Origin: a virus
IMG/VR virus record: IMGVR_UViG_3300044635_001679
Span: 1 to 50,395 of that record
Length of the DNA stretch: 50,395 nt
Reading direction: 5' to 3' (one strand)
In this document: piece by piece, positions 1-8,068 of the stretch
How positions within the stretch are numbered: position 1 is the first letter of the stretch
Layout of the letters: the number at the start of each line of letters is the position of its first letter
The notes under the pieces: generated by a model
The model's database searches: none
Seen by the model: only the letters and a program-made list of their open reading frames with translations
What the model was told of the DNA's origin: nothing
Position numbers and translations under genes: made by a program

Positions 1-1
1 T

Positions 2-631
2 ATGAATAAAGTAAAAATTGTTTGGATGACACCAAACGTAGAACAAATTATAGGTTACTGTGCTAGAGTTAGTAATTCTGCTAATCAAGATAATCCTGAT
101 GTTGTTAAGTTGCTTAGATATTGTATTGAGCATCAACACTGGTCTATATTTGAAATGGGTAATATGTGTGTTGAATTAACTACATCGAGAGATATATCAG
201 CACAAATAATTAGACATAAATCTTTTTCGTTTCAAGAGTTTTCACAACGATATGCCAAAGTTCTCACAGTTGAACCAACTATTCCACGTCGTCAAGATGT
301 GAAAAACCGTCAGAATAGTATTGATGATTTAGAGGTAGAAACAAAACAGTGGTTTGATGATAATGTTAATTACATAAACCAATTACTTTTTTCTACCTAT
401 AATGAAGCATTAGATAAAGGTATTGCTAAAGAATCAGCAAGACGTATATTACCAATGAGTAGTACAACTAAGATGTATATGAATGGTACAATCAGGAGTT
501 GGATTCATTATTTAAATGTTCGTGCTAACCCTGAATCTGGCACACAGAAAGAACATTACGATTTAGCTAATGAAGTTAAACAATTGTTCATTACAGAATT
601 ACCAATTGTAAGTAGTGCTTTAAATTGGTAA
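2..631 (+). CDS. thyX: Flavin-dependent thymidylate synthase ThyX
   Basis: Makes dTMP from dUMP with methylene-tetrahydrofolate and FAD, supplying thymidine for phage replication. The 209-residue protein has the ThyX signature around residues 72-85 ([14 protein letters not shown]) and the C-terminal RRILPMS and RSWIHYL segments typical of the family. The family motif is normally RHRx7S; here the third residue is Lys, a conservative but uncommon change. Length is near the usual 210-250. The ATG is at base 2, so the ribosome site lies outside the window. One copy of the dispersed motif (388-398) lies inside the gene and encodes FSTY. It heads a + strand run of metabolic genes that also includes a dihydrofolate reductase. 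Confidence 0.93.
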   Translation: MNKVKIVWMTPNVEQIIGYCARVSNSANQDNPDVVKLLRYCIEHQHWSIFEMGNMCVELTTSRDISAQIIRHKSFSFQEFSQRYAKVLTVEPTIPRRQDVKNRQNSIDDLEVETKQWFDDNVNYINQLLFSTYNEALDKGIAKESARRILPMSSTTKMYMNGTIRSWIHYLNVRANPESGTQKEHYDLANEVKQLFITELPIVSSALNW

Positions 632-700
632 TTAGTCATCCGTTCATTAAGTTTCCAATTACTGTTGTTGGTGGCTATTAGAGATAGAAAAAGAGGAATT

Positions 701-1189
701 ATGTCAGATTACAATGTGGATGCAGTACGAGAATTAGCAGCACGTTATGTTGATCAGTTTGAACCGTTAGAACGAACTGAAAATTTTTCTACCTACAAGC
801 GAAAAGATGATGCCGATCCTAAATTACAAGAATTATGTCGTGTAGCTCATGGTGACATGATGCCTGATGACTATGTGTATAATTATATTGTTGATGCACT
901 TAGTTTGATTGCTGATAGTAGTATCAATGAATTAAAGGATTTAGATATTGAAATTGAATCAAATATTTATACCTTTGATTTGTTGAAATGGTTATATTCC
1001 AACTTAAATCGGGCTAATTACGTGAATAGTTATGTAAAAGAGTTCAGTATTGAATCGAAGGACTTTGATTTACACGAAGTTATCGCTGGTGGTCAAATAG
1101 AAGAGAAACGTGAAATATTCAATTCAGTGTTATCTTCTCTTATTACGTTGAGTAATGAGACGAAAGATGAACACAATAACGATGTATAA
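701..1189 (+). CDS. Conserved phage protein of unknown function
   Basis: A 162-residue acidic soluble protein. The frame is open further upstream (from 665), but the ATG at 701 is preceded by AGAGG at a good distance and is preferred. The segment AHGDMMPDDYVYNYIVDAL (about residues 46-64) resembles a widespread phage hypothetical family; I know no function for it. A dispersed-motif copy lies just upstream (682-692) and another inside (784-794). It follows thyX after a 70-base gap. Confidence 0.75.
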   Translation: MSDYNVDAVRELAARYVDQFEPLERTENFSTYKRKDDADPKLQELCRVAHGDMMPDDYVYNYIVDALSLIADSSINELKDLDIEIESNIYTFDLLKWLYSNLNRANYVNSYVKEFSIESKDFDLHEVIAGGQIEEKREIFNSVLSSLITLSNETKDEHNNDV

Positions 1190-1219
1190 ACTATTGTAGT
1201 AGTATTACGGTAATCAGTT

Positions 1220-1261
1220 AAAATATGATGTATGGTAATTCAATATCGTACATCATATTTT
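1220..1261. promoter_or_regulatory. Perfect 13-bp inverted repeat before membrane protein gene
   Basis: Arms AAAATATGATGTA (1220-1232) and its exact reverse complement (1249-1261) flank a 16-base spacer. The right arm ends directly against the ATG at 1262. It could be a hairpin that hides the translation start, a terminator for the preceding gene, or an operator. It lacks a long T run, which weakens the terminator reading. Confidence 0.5.
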
Positions 1262-1990
1262 ATGTTCATTGCTCAAACAACAAGTACAACTAAAGAACCT
1301 AATACTAATGTAGAAATAGAATTAATTACAGATACTATTAAAATATATAAAGAAACAGGTACTATTAGTTTTATTAACTTATTATTGTTACTACTAGCTA
1401 GTGTAGTAGTGATACAAAATCATATTAGTAAAATAAGATTACTTAAAACAACAACTGGTAACATAATAGCTTACATCAATAAGGATTCGGTTCAACAGAA
1501 GAAGAAAATAGAACAAATATTAATTGAGTTAAGAGCGTTAACTGATGCAGATCGTGTTGTAGTAGGATTGTTTCATAATGGTACTAGTGTTGGGAGTTTT
1601 CATTTCACTAAGTTAAGTCTGGCATATGAGTCACTTAAAACTGGTATAACATCATTACGTAAACGCTATAAGAATATTGATGTAACTGGAATAGAAGATG
1701 AGTTATTAACTTACCAATCAGATAAGTTTACTCGTAATGCTATTTCAGATGTTAACGTTGATAATGGTTGCAAGCAATATCTTAATAGCATAGGATTAGA
1801 AGCTGTTTACACTAGACTTATTCCTGTTAATGGTGAAAAGAACAATTATTATGGTGTTATACAAATACAGTTTGCAAGTGAACACAACGATGAAATATCA
1901 GAAGATAGACTGAAAGAGGTAGAAAAAACATATAATAGATTACTAACGGCTTTAGACTTTGTGCGGCGCAATAAACGAATACCAGATTAG
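1262..1990 (+). CDS. Single-pass membrane protein with GAF-like cytoplasmic domain
   Basis: About 242 residues. A hydrophobic segment near residues 37-51 (INLLLLLLASVVVI) predicts one membrane helix near the N terminus. The rest, with LTDADRVVVGLFHNGT about 45 residues after the helix, resembles GAF-like domains found in phage membrane proteins; ligand and role are unknown. An in-frame ATG at 1232 would add ten residues but lies inside an inverted repeat, and neither start has a clear Shine-Dalgarno sequence. The C terminus contains EVEK from a dispersed-motif copy (1917-1927). Confidence 0.6.
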   Translation: MFIAQTTSTTKEPNTNVEIELITDTIKIYKETGTISFINLLLLLLASVVVIQNHISKIRLLKTTTGNIIAYINKDSVQQKKKIEQILIELRALTDADRVVVGLFHNGTSVGSFHFTKLSLAYESLKTGITSLRKRYKNIDVTGIEDELLTYQSDKFTRNAISDVNVDNGCKQYLNSIGLEAVYTRLIPVNGEKNNYYGVIQIQFASEHNDEISEDRLKEVEKTYNRLLTALDFVRRNKRIPD

Positions 1991-2001
1991 GAGTTATAGT
2001 T

Positions 2002-2343
2002 ATGTTGACAAGTGAAGCATTACGGTATTGTAACAACAGAATACAAGAACTAACGACTAGTTATGATAATGAAACAATACAGAAGTTACGTAATATCGTT
2101 GAATGTTTGTTTAGTTATTTAGATAAACATGATATTAAAGAAGTTGATAGTATAATTATTCATTGTTGGCAAGAACCTGTTATAGATGTTGAATATAATT
2201 TAGCTATTGATGTAGGTATAAATCTTTTTATGGATTTAACTTATGTTAAGTATGAAGGTTTCAATATAACAAATGAAGGATCATTTGACTTACACAACAT
2301 AAATAAATTATTTGATCGGGTATTTACAGATGACTTACATTAA
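2002..2343 (+). CDS. Small acidic protein, unknown
   Basis: 113 residues, preceded by TAGGAG eight bases before the ATG. No motif recognised; it looks like a compact alpha/beta soluble protein. Its last codons overlap the start of the small membrane gene at 2330, indicating translational coupling. Confidence 0.7.
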   Translation: MLTSEALRYCNNRIQELTTSYDNETIQKLRNIVECLFSYLDKHDIKEVDSIIIHCWQEPVIDVEYNLAIDVGINLFMDLTYVKYEGFNITNEGSFDLHNINKLFDRVFTDDLH

Positions 2344-2482
2344 ACTCGCAGCATTTATTTTTCTATCTGGTGGTTTTGCATTTGGTTTATGTGACAGATG
2401 GTTAGCTAGTGATTATTACAGCTTTACTATTGCGACCATCTGTAGCTTACCATTGTTAGTGTTATTTCCTTATGGAGAGTAG
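2330..2482 (+). CDS. Small two-helix membrane protein
   Basis: A 50-residue product starting at an ATG inside the end of the preceding gene and ending two bases before the dam start. It has two hydrophobic stretches (LAAFIFLSGGFAFGL and FTIATICSLPLLVLF) separated by a short polar loop, as in holins or small membrane accessory proteins; no function can be assigned. The first helix contains IFLS encoded by a dispersed-motif copy (2358-2368). It fills an otherwise empty gap with coupled spacing, which supports it being real. Confidence 0.55.
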   Translation: MTYIKLAAFIFLSGGFAFGLCDRWLASDYYSFTIATICSLPLLVLFPYGE

Positions 2483-2484
2483 TT

Positions 2485-3261
2485 ATGAAACCCTTGTTAA
2501 AATGGTGTGGATCAAAAGGACACCTTGCTAATCATATAGCAGAACATTATTATGCTGGTAGCTATAAACGATTAGTTGAACCGTTTTGTGGTGCTAGTGC
2601 TGTTACATTACATATTGAACCAGAAGTTGCATTACTTAATGACGTTAATCCTCACTTAATTAACCTCTATAAACAAATACAACAACAACTAGATATTAAC
2701 TTAGATTTGTTTGTTAATGATGAAAGTTACTATTACACTTGGCGTAATCAGTTTAATATTTGGATAGAAGAAAATAACTACTTAACTAAAGATGCGGCGT
2801 TATTGTTTTACTATCTAAACAAACATTGTTTCAATGGTCTTTGTAGATTCAATAACAAAGGAGAATTTAATGTACCATACGGTAAATACAAAACAGTTAA
2901 GTTGCTACAAGACTTCACTAACTACACTAATCTTTTTTCTACCTATTGTTTCTCTTGTAGTGATTTTGAACAACTTGAGATTAATGATGATGACTTTGTA
3001 TATGTAGATCCACCTTACTATAATGTATTCACGAAATACGCACAACAAGACTTCAAATGGGAAGATCAACTACGATTAGTTAATTGGTTATCCCAACTTA
3101 ACTGTACTGTTATAGCTAGTAATAGTTATGATGATACGTTAGTTAAGTTATATAGTGATGCTGATTTCATAGTTAGTGATGTTATTGCACCACGAAGTAT
3201 TAGTTGTAATGGTGATAGAACACCTGTTAAAGAAATGATTGTTTATAGAATTAAGAGATAG
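2485..3261 (+). CDS. dam: Dam-type DNA adenine N6-methyltransferase
   Basis: Transfers methyl from SAM to adenine in DNA, probably at GATC as in Dam/DpnII-type enzymes. The 258-residue protein starts LLKWCGSKG (the K-W-x-G motif), has the SAM-binding VEPFCGA motif near residue 36, the catalytic DPPY near residue 173, and ends with a KEMIVYR element typical of the family. There is no partner nuclease nearby, so an orphan protective or regulatory role is likely. The stop TAG at 3261 lies inside a dispersed-motif copy (3256-3266) whose last base begins the next ATG. Confidence 0.92.
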   Translation: MKPLLKWCGSKGHLANHIAEHYYAGSYKRLVEPFCGASAVTLHIEPEVALLNDVNPHLINLYKQIQQQLDINLDLFVNDESYYYTWRNQFNIWIEENNYLTKDAALLFYYLNKHCFNGLCRFNNKGEFNVPYGKYKTVKLLQDFTNYTNLFSTYCFSCSDFEQLEINDDDFVYVDPPYYNVFTKYAQQDFKWEDQLRLVNWLSQLNCTVIASNSYDDTLVKLYSDADFIVSDVIAPRSISCNGDRTPVKEMIVYRIKR

Positions 3262-3265
3262 AAAA

Positions 3266-3538
3266 ATGAAAAAAATTAAATGTAATATCACTCCAAAAAC
3301 TGAATACAATGAAGAATACTTTATGAGGATGTTAAATTATGATAATAGAGAACTACCACTACTACCAAAGTCATGTTCAGATTGTGCAGTAACTTGTAAA
3401 CTTTATATTGAATGTAGTGAAGCTTTAAAACAACAATCACCAGAACTACAACTACAAGTTAGTAAGAGTTGGATTTGTCATAATAATCCTAACTTTACTT
3501 GTAGAGGTAATGCTGATAACTTAGGATTAACTTGGTAA
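3266..3538 (+). CDS. Small cysteine-rich, probably zinc-binding protein
   Basis: 90 residues. The frame is open upstream inside dam, but the ATG at 3266, four bases after the dam stop, is the natural start. Cysteines occur as CSDCAVTC, CSEA and WICH..NFTCRG, a spacing that suggests a structural zinc site. I do not recognise a function. The dispersed motif AGATAGAAAAA directly abuts the start and may provide the purine-rich ribosome site. Confidence 0.7.
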   Translation: MKKIKCNITPKTEYNEEYFMRMLNYDNRELPLLPKSCSDCAVTCKLYIECSEALKQQSPELQLQVSKSWICHNNPNFTCRGNADNLGLTW

Positions 3539-3542
3539 AGTA

Positions 3543-3770
3543 GTGAACATCAGACATGAAAAAAACTTTCAACGTTGGCTTAAAGAACGTATTAATGTTG
3601 AATTAACAGAACAAGAAAAGAAACTGTTGTTAATCATGTATGAATACTTTGTTAATAGAATTGAAGCAAAAGATAATAGAATTAACAACTTAGAACTACA
3701 AGTTAAACAATTACGAGTTGACTTAAAGTTTAATGATGAATCTTGGCGTGATTATATTAGAAGAGGTTAA
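3543..3770 (+). CDS. Small helical protein, unknown
   Basis: About 75 residues from a GTG at 3543; no ATG is available upstream in frame. It contains a predicted helical or coiled-coil stretch (NRINNLELQVKQLRVDLK). It is packed four bases after its neighbour and two bases before the next gene, so it is very likely part of the same transcript. Confidence 0.6.
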   Translation: MNIRHEKNFQRWLKERINVELTEQEKKLLLIMYEYFVNRIEAKDNRINNLELQVKQLRVDLKFNDESWRDYIRRG

Positions 3771-3772
3771 TT

Positions 3773-4057
3773 ATGAAAGATAACTTACTACAAGAATTAG
3801 AATCTTATATCAATAAGAAAGTTGATCAATTAGTTAGAAATAAAACAGCGAGTCTAATTAGACAAGGTGATATCTACGAAGATGTTAATGGAGAATTATA
3901 TTGTGAAATTGAAAACACTAGACGTTTAATTGATGAACTAAAGAACGATCATCATCTAACAATTAATGCTGTAGAAACTGAAGGTTATTTACGTGGTTTA
4001 CTTTACGTAAAAAGTTTATTTGATATGTATGAGGTAGAAAAAGAAAATGACGATTAA
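3773..4057 (+). CDS. Small acidic helical protein, unknown
   Basis: 94 residues, ATG preceded by AGAGG. Mostly charged helices; resembles small accessory phage proteins without known role. The C terminus EVEKENDD is encoded by a dispersed-motif copy (4032-4042) and overlaps the dihydrofolate reductase start by 11 bases. Confidence 0.7.
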   Translation: MKDNLLQELESYINKKVDQLVRNKTASLIRQGDIYEDVNGELYCEIENTRRLIDELKNDHHLTINAVETEGYLRGLLYVKSLFDMYEVEKENDD

Positions 4058-4541
4058 CTTAATAGCAGCAATTGGACATAACGGTGAACTTGGTGCTAAT
4101 GGTGGTTTGGTGTGGAACAATAGAGACGATAAGAGACGATTCAAGCAGCTTACAACTGATACCGTTGTCATTGTAGGTAAAAGAACTTTTGATGGCGATT
4201 TGGGTGGTCAGAGACTCGCTAATCGTATCAATATCGTACTCACATCATCAGCTTTGAACTACGATGTTAGCACTGATGACTTTGGTAAGTTGTACTATGT
4301 TAATAATCCTGCTACTGCATTACAACTCGCTAAAAGTTTCAAGAAAGATGTGTTTGTAATTGGTGGTTCACAGATATACAATATTTTTCTACCTCATGTG
4401 GAGAAGATGTATATTACTCATATTTTTCAAGATTTTCCCGATGCTGATACTTATTTTCGATTCGTGAATAGCGAATGGGAGATAGAAAAAACAGTAATGA
4501 ATGATGGTTACAGTTATGTTGAGTATGTGAAGAGAAAATAA
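4047..4541 (+). CDS. folA: Dihydrofolate reductase
   Basis: Reduces dihydrofolate to tetrahydrofolate with NADPH. The 164-residue length matches the family. It has the opening NLIAAIGHNGELG, the LVWN loop with the acidic active-site position in the following RDDKRRFK helix, VIVGKRTF for the GRxT NADP motif, and VIGGSQIY near residue 110. Two dispersed-motif copies lie inside (4384-4394, 4480-4490; the second encodes EIEK). ThyX does not produce dihydrofolate, so having both enzymes is not metabolically required. Confidence 0.92.
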   Translation: MTINLIAAIGHNGELGANGGLVWNNRDDKRRFKQLTTDTVVIVGKRTFDGDLGGQRLANRINIVLTSSALNYDVSTDDFGKLYYVNNPATALQLAKSFKKDVFVIGGSQIYNIFLPHVEKMYITHIFQDFPDADTYFRFVNSEWEIEKTVMNDGYSYVEYVKRK

Positions 4542-4607
4542 ATGAAACTAATAACAGTAGAAGAGTTGCTCGCCGCACCTAACGGAACTATTGATAAAGT
4601 AGAGTAA
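4542..4607 (+). CDS. Short peptide or gene remnant
   Basis: A 21-codon frame (MKLITVEELLAAPNGTIDKV...) beginning directly after the folA stop. Its opening looks like a normal phage protein N terminus cut short, so it may be a remnant. Short length makes it uncertain. Confidence 0.25.
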   Translation: MKLITVEELLAAPNGTIDKVE

Positions 4608-4656
4608 TTTACTAAAGTATTACAATGAGCGTTAGAAGATTGATTGATTAATATTG

Positions 4657-4702
4657 TTATGATATTAACAATTACCTTATTGTAATATCATTATGATATT
4701 AA
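4657..4702. promoter_or_regulatory. Direct repeat and palindrome overlapping the resolvase start
   Basis: TTATGATATTAA occurs twice, at 4657-4668 and 4691-4702. The second copy is part of a palindrome AATATCAT-T-ATGATATT (4684-4700) that covers the ATG of the resolvase gene; the first lies in TTGTTA..TAACAA. This looks like a pair of operator half-sites, within the only sizeable gap of this gene run (4608-4692). Confidence 0.4.
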
Positions 4703-5172
4703 TTGGAACTGATTGTGGTGTTATAAATAATAGTTACTGTGTTATTGACACAACAACCTTAACTATATTAGAAGTAGGTGATGTAGTTAGTAAACACAAA
4801 TTACTTCAGGATAAGTTACTTAATATAGATAACAAGTACGGCGAGTTATTTAATAAGTACAAACCTGAAGTATTTGTGTATGAAGAACCTTGTTTTATTG
4901 GTAGAGGTGTTAATGGTACTAACATTAGTCAAGCATTAGGTGTTATTAAACTTAATGCTGCTAAAGTTGGTGCTACTATAATTTCATATAGTGCTACTCA
5001 TATAAAGAAACAAGTAACAGGAGATGGTAAAGCCGATAAAGAATTAGTAGCTAGTAACGCCGCTAATTATTTTAAAGTTGATAAGTCTATTTTTCTATCT
5101 GATCATAGTAGTGATAGTGCTGCTATAGGAATGTGTTATCTAATTGAACAAGGAGTTACTAATCATGGATGA
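4693..5172 (+). CDS. RuvC-like Holliday junction resolvase
   Basis: RNase H-fold endonuclease that probably cleaves branched DNA during recombination or before packaging. The 159 residues show the expected order of acidic sites: LIGTDCG (Asp7), VYEEP near residue 60, and HSSDSAAIGM near the C terminus. SQALGVIKL and SATHIKKQVTGDGKADKE match RuvC family blocks. The phrase IFLSDHSSDSA shows that a dispersed-motif copy (5090-5100) encodes the residues next to the last catalytic aspartate. The next gene overlaps its end by eight bases. Confidence 0.87.
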   Translation: MILIGTDCGVINNSYCVIDTTTLTILEVGDVVSKHKLLQDKLLNIDNKYGELFNKYKPEVFVYEEPCFIGRGVNGTNISQALGVIKLNAAKVGATIISYSATHIKKQVTGDGKADKELVASNAANYFKVDKSIFLSDHSSDSAAIGMCYLIEQGVTNHG

Positions 5173-5407
5173 TATCTTAGCTAAGTCAAAGTTACAAACA
5201 AAGATTAATGAAGTTAAATTACTTGATCATATTGACAGTGGTAAGTGTAGTAAGGAAGAATTAGCTAATCTAGCTAAACACTTTGTTAAGTTAGCAACTA
5301 ATCTTTCAATTGCTAATCAAGAATTACAACTACAAGTTACTAACTTAACTTATGACAATATGTATAACAATAACGTAATTGTAGGAGTGTATTATGTCCC
5401 ACAGTAA
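5165..5407 (+). CDS. Small helical protein, unknown
   Basis: 80 residues from ATG 5165, which follows AAGGAG inside the end of the resolvase gene; an upstream in-frame extension is less likely. Predicted helical, with SIANQELQLQVTNLTYDN near the C terminus. It overlaps both neighbours, showing tight coupling. Confidence 0.65.
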   Translation: MDDILAKSKLQTKINEVKLLDHIDSGKCSKEELANLAKHFVKLATNLSIANQELQLQVTNLTYDNMYNNNVIVGVYYVPQ

Positions 5408-5612
5408 ATTAATGCAATGGAGACGTGAAAGTAGTGGTAACTTAATATTGTATGTTGATGTTACTGAAACAGGTGCTAATGGTGTTAGATATAACGAACA
5501 TTCATTAGCAATACCCGATTACAAAGAGTATAATGGTAGTCCTGGTTATGCTACTATGCAAAATTTATTGAAGTTAAATTATAAATTTGTACCGACACCA
5601 CAAGAAGACTAA
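5394..5612 (+). CDS. Small protein, unknown
   Basis: 72 residues, ATG preceded by TAGGAG within the preceding gene. Likely a small beta-rich soluble protein (GNLILYVDVTETGANGVRY). Not recognised. Confidence 0.6.
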   Translation: MSHSKLMQWRRESSGNLILYVDVTETGANGVRYNEHSLAIPDYKEYNGSPGYATMQNLLKLNYKFVPTPQED

Positions 5613-5652
5613 TTACGATTAGAGATACATTAATTAAATTAGGAGATTAGTT

Positions 5653-5961
5653 ATGAAAGTATTAGGTAGTGAAATTAAACAGTTTTGGAATGACGATACA
5701 TTTGAATTACCAGCAGATATATTATGGGATTGTGATAAGTATCCTAATATATGGGTACTTAATGACGATGAAGAATACGAATTAACAGAGTTAGGTTACT
5801 TTGTTAATGATGCTGTTAATTTTAGAATTGAGTTTGAATCAGCGTTTAAGTTATGGAAGAAAAAACAAACAACTACAACTATCTTAATAGAGGTAGAAAA
5901 AAGTAAGTTAGATGAAGTAATGTTGTTGTTGAAAGATAACAGCATTAAAGTAGTTAAGTAA
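5653..5961 (+). CDS. Small acidic protein, unknown
   Basis: 102 residues with AGGAG eight bases before the ATG. Acidic first half; the second half ends with TTILIEVEKSKLDEVM, where EVEK is encoded by a dispersed-motif copy (5891-5901). It is followed by a terminator hairpin. Confidence 0.65.
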   Translation: MKVLGSEIKQFWNDDTFELPADILWDCDKYPNIWVLNDDEEYELTELGYFVNDAVNFRIEFESAFKLWKKKQTTTTILIEVEKSKLDEVMLLLKDNSIKVVK

Positions 5962-5972
5962 TTCACAAGTAA

Positions 5973-6014
5973 GCGGCGAATTAGATTAAACGTCGCACCA
6001 TTATTTTTCTATCT
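5973..6014 (+). terminator. Hairpin terminator ending in the dispersed motif
   Basis: GCGGCG (5973-5978) pairs with CGTCGC (5991-5996), one G-U pair, followed by TTATTTTTCTATCT. The T tract is itself a copy of the dispersed motif in reverse orientation (6004-6014). Confidence 0.55.
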
Positions 6015-6026
6015 ATTATAAAAACT

Positions 6027-6248
6027 ATGATTGTAACAACTGTTAGTGAAGTATTAGATAACGTATTCAACCAAGAATACACATTGTATGAAGGTGATGT
6101 AAGTTATCTATTTGTTGCGTTAGATGATTTGTTAATTAAATACGAACGTTGTGGTATTTATCGTAATGATAATAAGGTTTATCAGTTATATAACGTTAGT
6201 AATGGTCATGGAAAAGAAGGTAAGTTAGGAGTGAAAAAGTATTTATGA
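6027..6248 (+). CDS. Small protein, unknown
   Basis: 73 residues, no recognised motif. Starts 13 bases after the terminator T tract without a clear Shine-Dalgarno sequence and overlaps the next ATG by four bases. Confidence 0.55.
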   Translation: MIVTTVSEVLDNVFNQEYTLYEGDVSYLFVALDDLLIKYERCGIYRNDNKVYQLYNVSNGHGKEGKLGVKKYL

Positions 6249-6562
6249 TGAGTTATTTAGACATTAAGGATTTTGCAAGGCATAAGGAAAGTAATTTAAC
6301 TTATGATGACTTTACTAATCAAGTACATTGGATGCACGTTGATGGTAGTAGAGGTTGTTGGGTCAGATCGTTTGTTAGTGAAGTTGATGATGAGTGGATT
6401 ATTATTTACACAGAGAATCATAGTTGCTTTATCTATCACAAAAAAGACTTACTTGAAGTACTAGAATTTAATTTGGAAAATAATAGTGTAACAAGTTACA
6501 TCGAGTTAGAAGAATATGATCCTGAAGAAAATGTCGAAATAGAATACACAGATGAAGATTAA
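6245..6562 (+). CDS. Small acidic protein, unknown
   Basis: 105 residues; starts at an ATGATG overlapping the preceding stop. The C terminus is strongly acidic (EEYDPEENVEIEYTDED), as in DNA-mimic or chaperone-like phage proteins, but no function can be assigned. Near the end of the first + strand gene run. Confidence 0.6.
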   Translation: MMSYLDIKDFARHKESNLTYDDFTNQVHWMHVDGSRGCWVRSFVSEVDDEWIIIYTENHSCFIYHKKDLLEVLEFNLENNSVTSYIELEEYDPEENVEIEYTDED

Positions 6563-6638
6563 AACATCTGGTTACAAGAATGTAAAGAAACAATACGGAA
6601 GTAGTTATGATAAGCAATTACAAATAATGATTAAATAG
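6552..6638 (+). CDS. Short basic peptide frame
   Basis: 28 codons (MKIKTSGYKNVKKQYGSSYD...) overlapping the acidic gene end. Basic and compact; could be a real small gene at the end of the operon, but length and lack of homology leave it doubtful. Confidence 0.25.
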   Translation: MKIKTSGYKNVKKQYGSSYDKQLQIMIK

Positions 6639-6679
6639 TAGCACTCTCTAATCTGAAATTTATTTTTTCTATCTCTTGA

Positions 6680-8035
6680 TTACGCTGCTAGATATTGCTG
6701 ATCATAACTTTCATCCTGTTGTTCTTGAGGTTGACTATTAGGGTCAACTTCAGGTGCAACAGGTTGTTGCAATTGTTGTAACATAGATGTCATTTGTGCT
6801 TGTTGTTGCTGTTGTTCGGGTGTTACAGGTGGTAGTTTCAACCTTTCACGTAATGCGTTAACTGCATCAATATCGCTTGATTGTAACAATCCAAGACTGA
6901 ATGCTGTCATCAAGTTGCTAGTTATTAAGCTGTCTTGTGCTGGATCTGAGCTTGCTTGAACTACGAAATCTCCATAGTCGGATTGCTTACCAAAGTTAGC
7001 AACAATCAACGGACGTATAACTTTTTCTATCAATTGATCCTTAATTTGCGCCACTATATCAGCAACAGTAGTATCAAGAGTTGTTTCTTGTTTCACACTT
7101 AATGTTGCAGTAGCTATTGCACTACTACCTTCATCAAATACCATTACTGGAACACCGCAACTAGCAAATATATTACGCTTCAACATATTCTCGCTAATTG
7201 TCCAGAACTGTTCACCTGCTGGTATTTGTAATGGTACAACACTATTTTTCTTATCCGTAACAATATGACTTCTATTTTCTAGTTGTTTTAGTTGATCAGC
7301 TAGATGTTGTACTGCATTACGTTTGATTAAGTTGTTATTACTATCACGTAACGGATCACCGTTATTGTCATACAAGTAAACTGTATTATCTCCATCTGCT
7401 AATCCAACAATAATACCAGTAGCTAATGTCTTAGCACTAATAGCCATTTCAGACATTATAATGTTATACAACTTAACGTAAGGAAAAGCTACTTCACAAT
7501 CTGGATCGCCATAAACACTACCATTATTAAAGTCTAACGTTCCTGAGTTAGTAATATGAAGACATTTTTCATAAGGTATATATAATTCTCTAACAGCATC
7601 TTGATATTTAACATAACTAATTGCGCCATAGTTACCTGCATAATGTACTCGTTCAGGATCTAATACGTTAAATCCACCTAAGTGCCATTCAATTTTACGG
7701 AACTTATTACCGTACTTACGTTCCTTAGCTGTTTCAACTGCCATATGTCCAAATGCACTAGCACCACTAGCTAACACACCAACTAATTCACGTAAGTTAC
7801 CATGTACGTTGTTAATGTTATTTTTAACCCATTTTTCTATCTCTTTATTCTTAAATTGGTATTCTCCTATTGAGTTAGCAGCACGTTGACCTTTCATTCT
7901 AATGCAAGCACGTAACCAAGGATTACGTAATGTTTCCTTATATTCTTTTATTGTATGTTTATTAGGATTGCTTAAAGTTTGTACTACTCCTGTTGTTAAT
8001 GCTGTAATCTTGGAAGTTAGAAATAAGTTATTCAC
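6680..8035 (-). CDS. Portal protein
   Basis: Forms the dodecameric vertex channel for DNA packaging and tail joining. The 451-residue protein has a typical portal course: N-terminal NPWLRACIRMKGQRAANS, a wing with NVLDPERVHYAG and YIPYEKCLHIT, the long clip/stem region with NIFASCGVPVMVFDEGSSAIATAT near residues 288-311, and a Gln-rich C-terminal tail. It is the last gene of the - strand tail run and faces the + strand metabolic genes, far from the capsid gene at 39 kb; no terminase is adjacent. EIEK near residue 66 comes from a dispersed-motif copy (7832-7842). Confidence 0.83.
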   Translation of the reverse strand: MNNLFLTSKITALTTGVVQTLSNPNKHTIKEYKETLRNPWLRACIRMKGQRAANSIGEYQFKNKEIEKWVKNNINNVHGNLRELVGVLASGASAFGHMAVETAKERKYGNKFRKIEWHLGGFNVLDPERVHYAGNYGAISYVKYQDAVRELYIPYEKCLHITNSGTLDFNNGSVYGDPDCEVAFPYVKLYNIIMSEMAISAKTLATGIIVGLADGDNTVYLYDNNGDPLRDSNNNLIKRNAVQHLADQLKQLENRSHIVTDKKNSVVPLQIPAGEQFWTISENMLKRNIFASCGVPVMVFDEGSSAIATATLSVKQETTLDTTVADIVAQIKDQLIEKVIRPLIVANFGKQSDYGDFVVQASSDPAQDSLITSNLMTAFSLGLLQSSDIDAVNALRERLKLPPVTPEQQQQQAQMTSMLQQLQQPVAPEVDPNSQPQEQQDESYDQQYLAA

Positions 8036-8068
8036 AGTTACATTAATTTAATATGTTATCTATTACTA

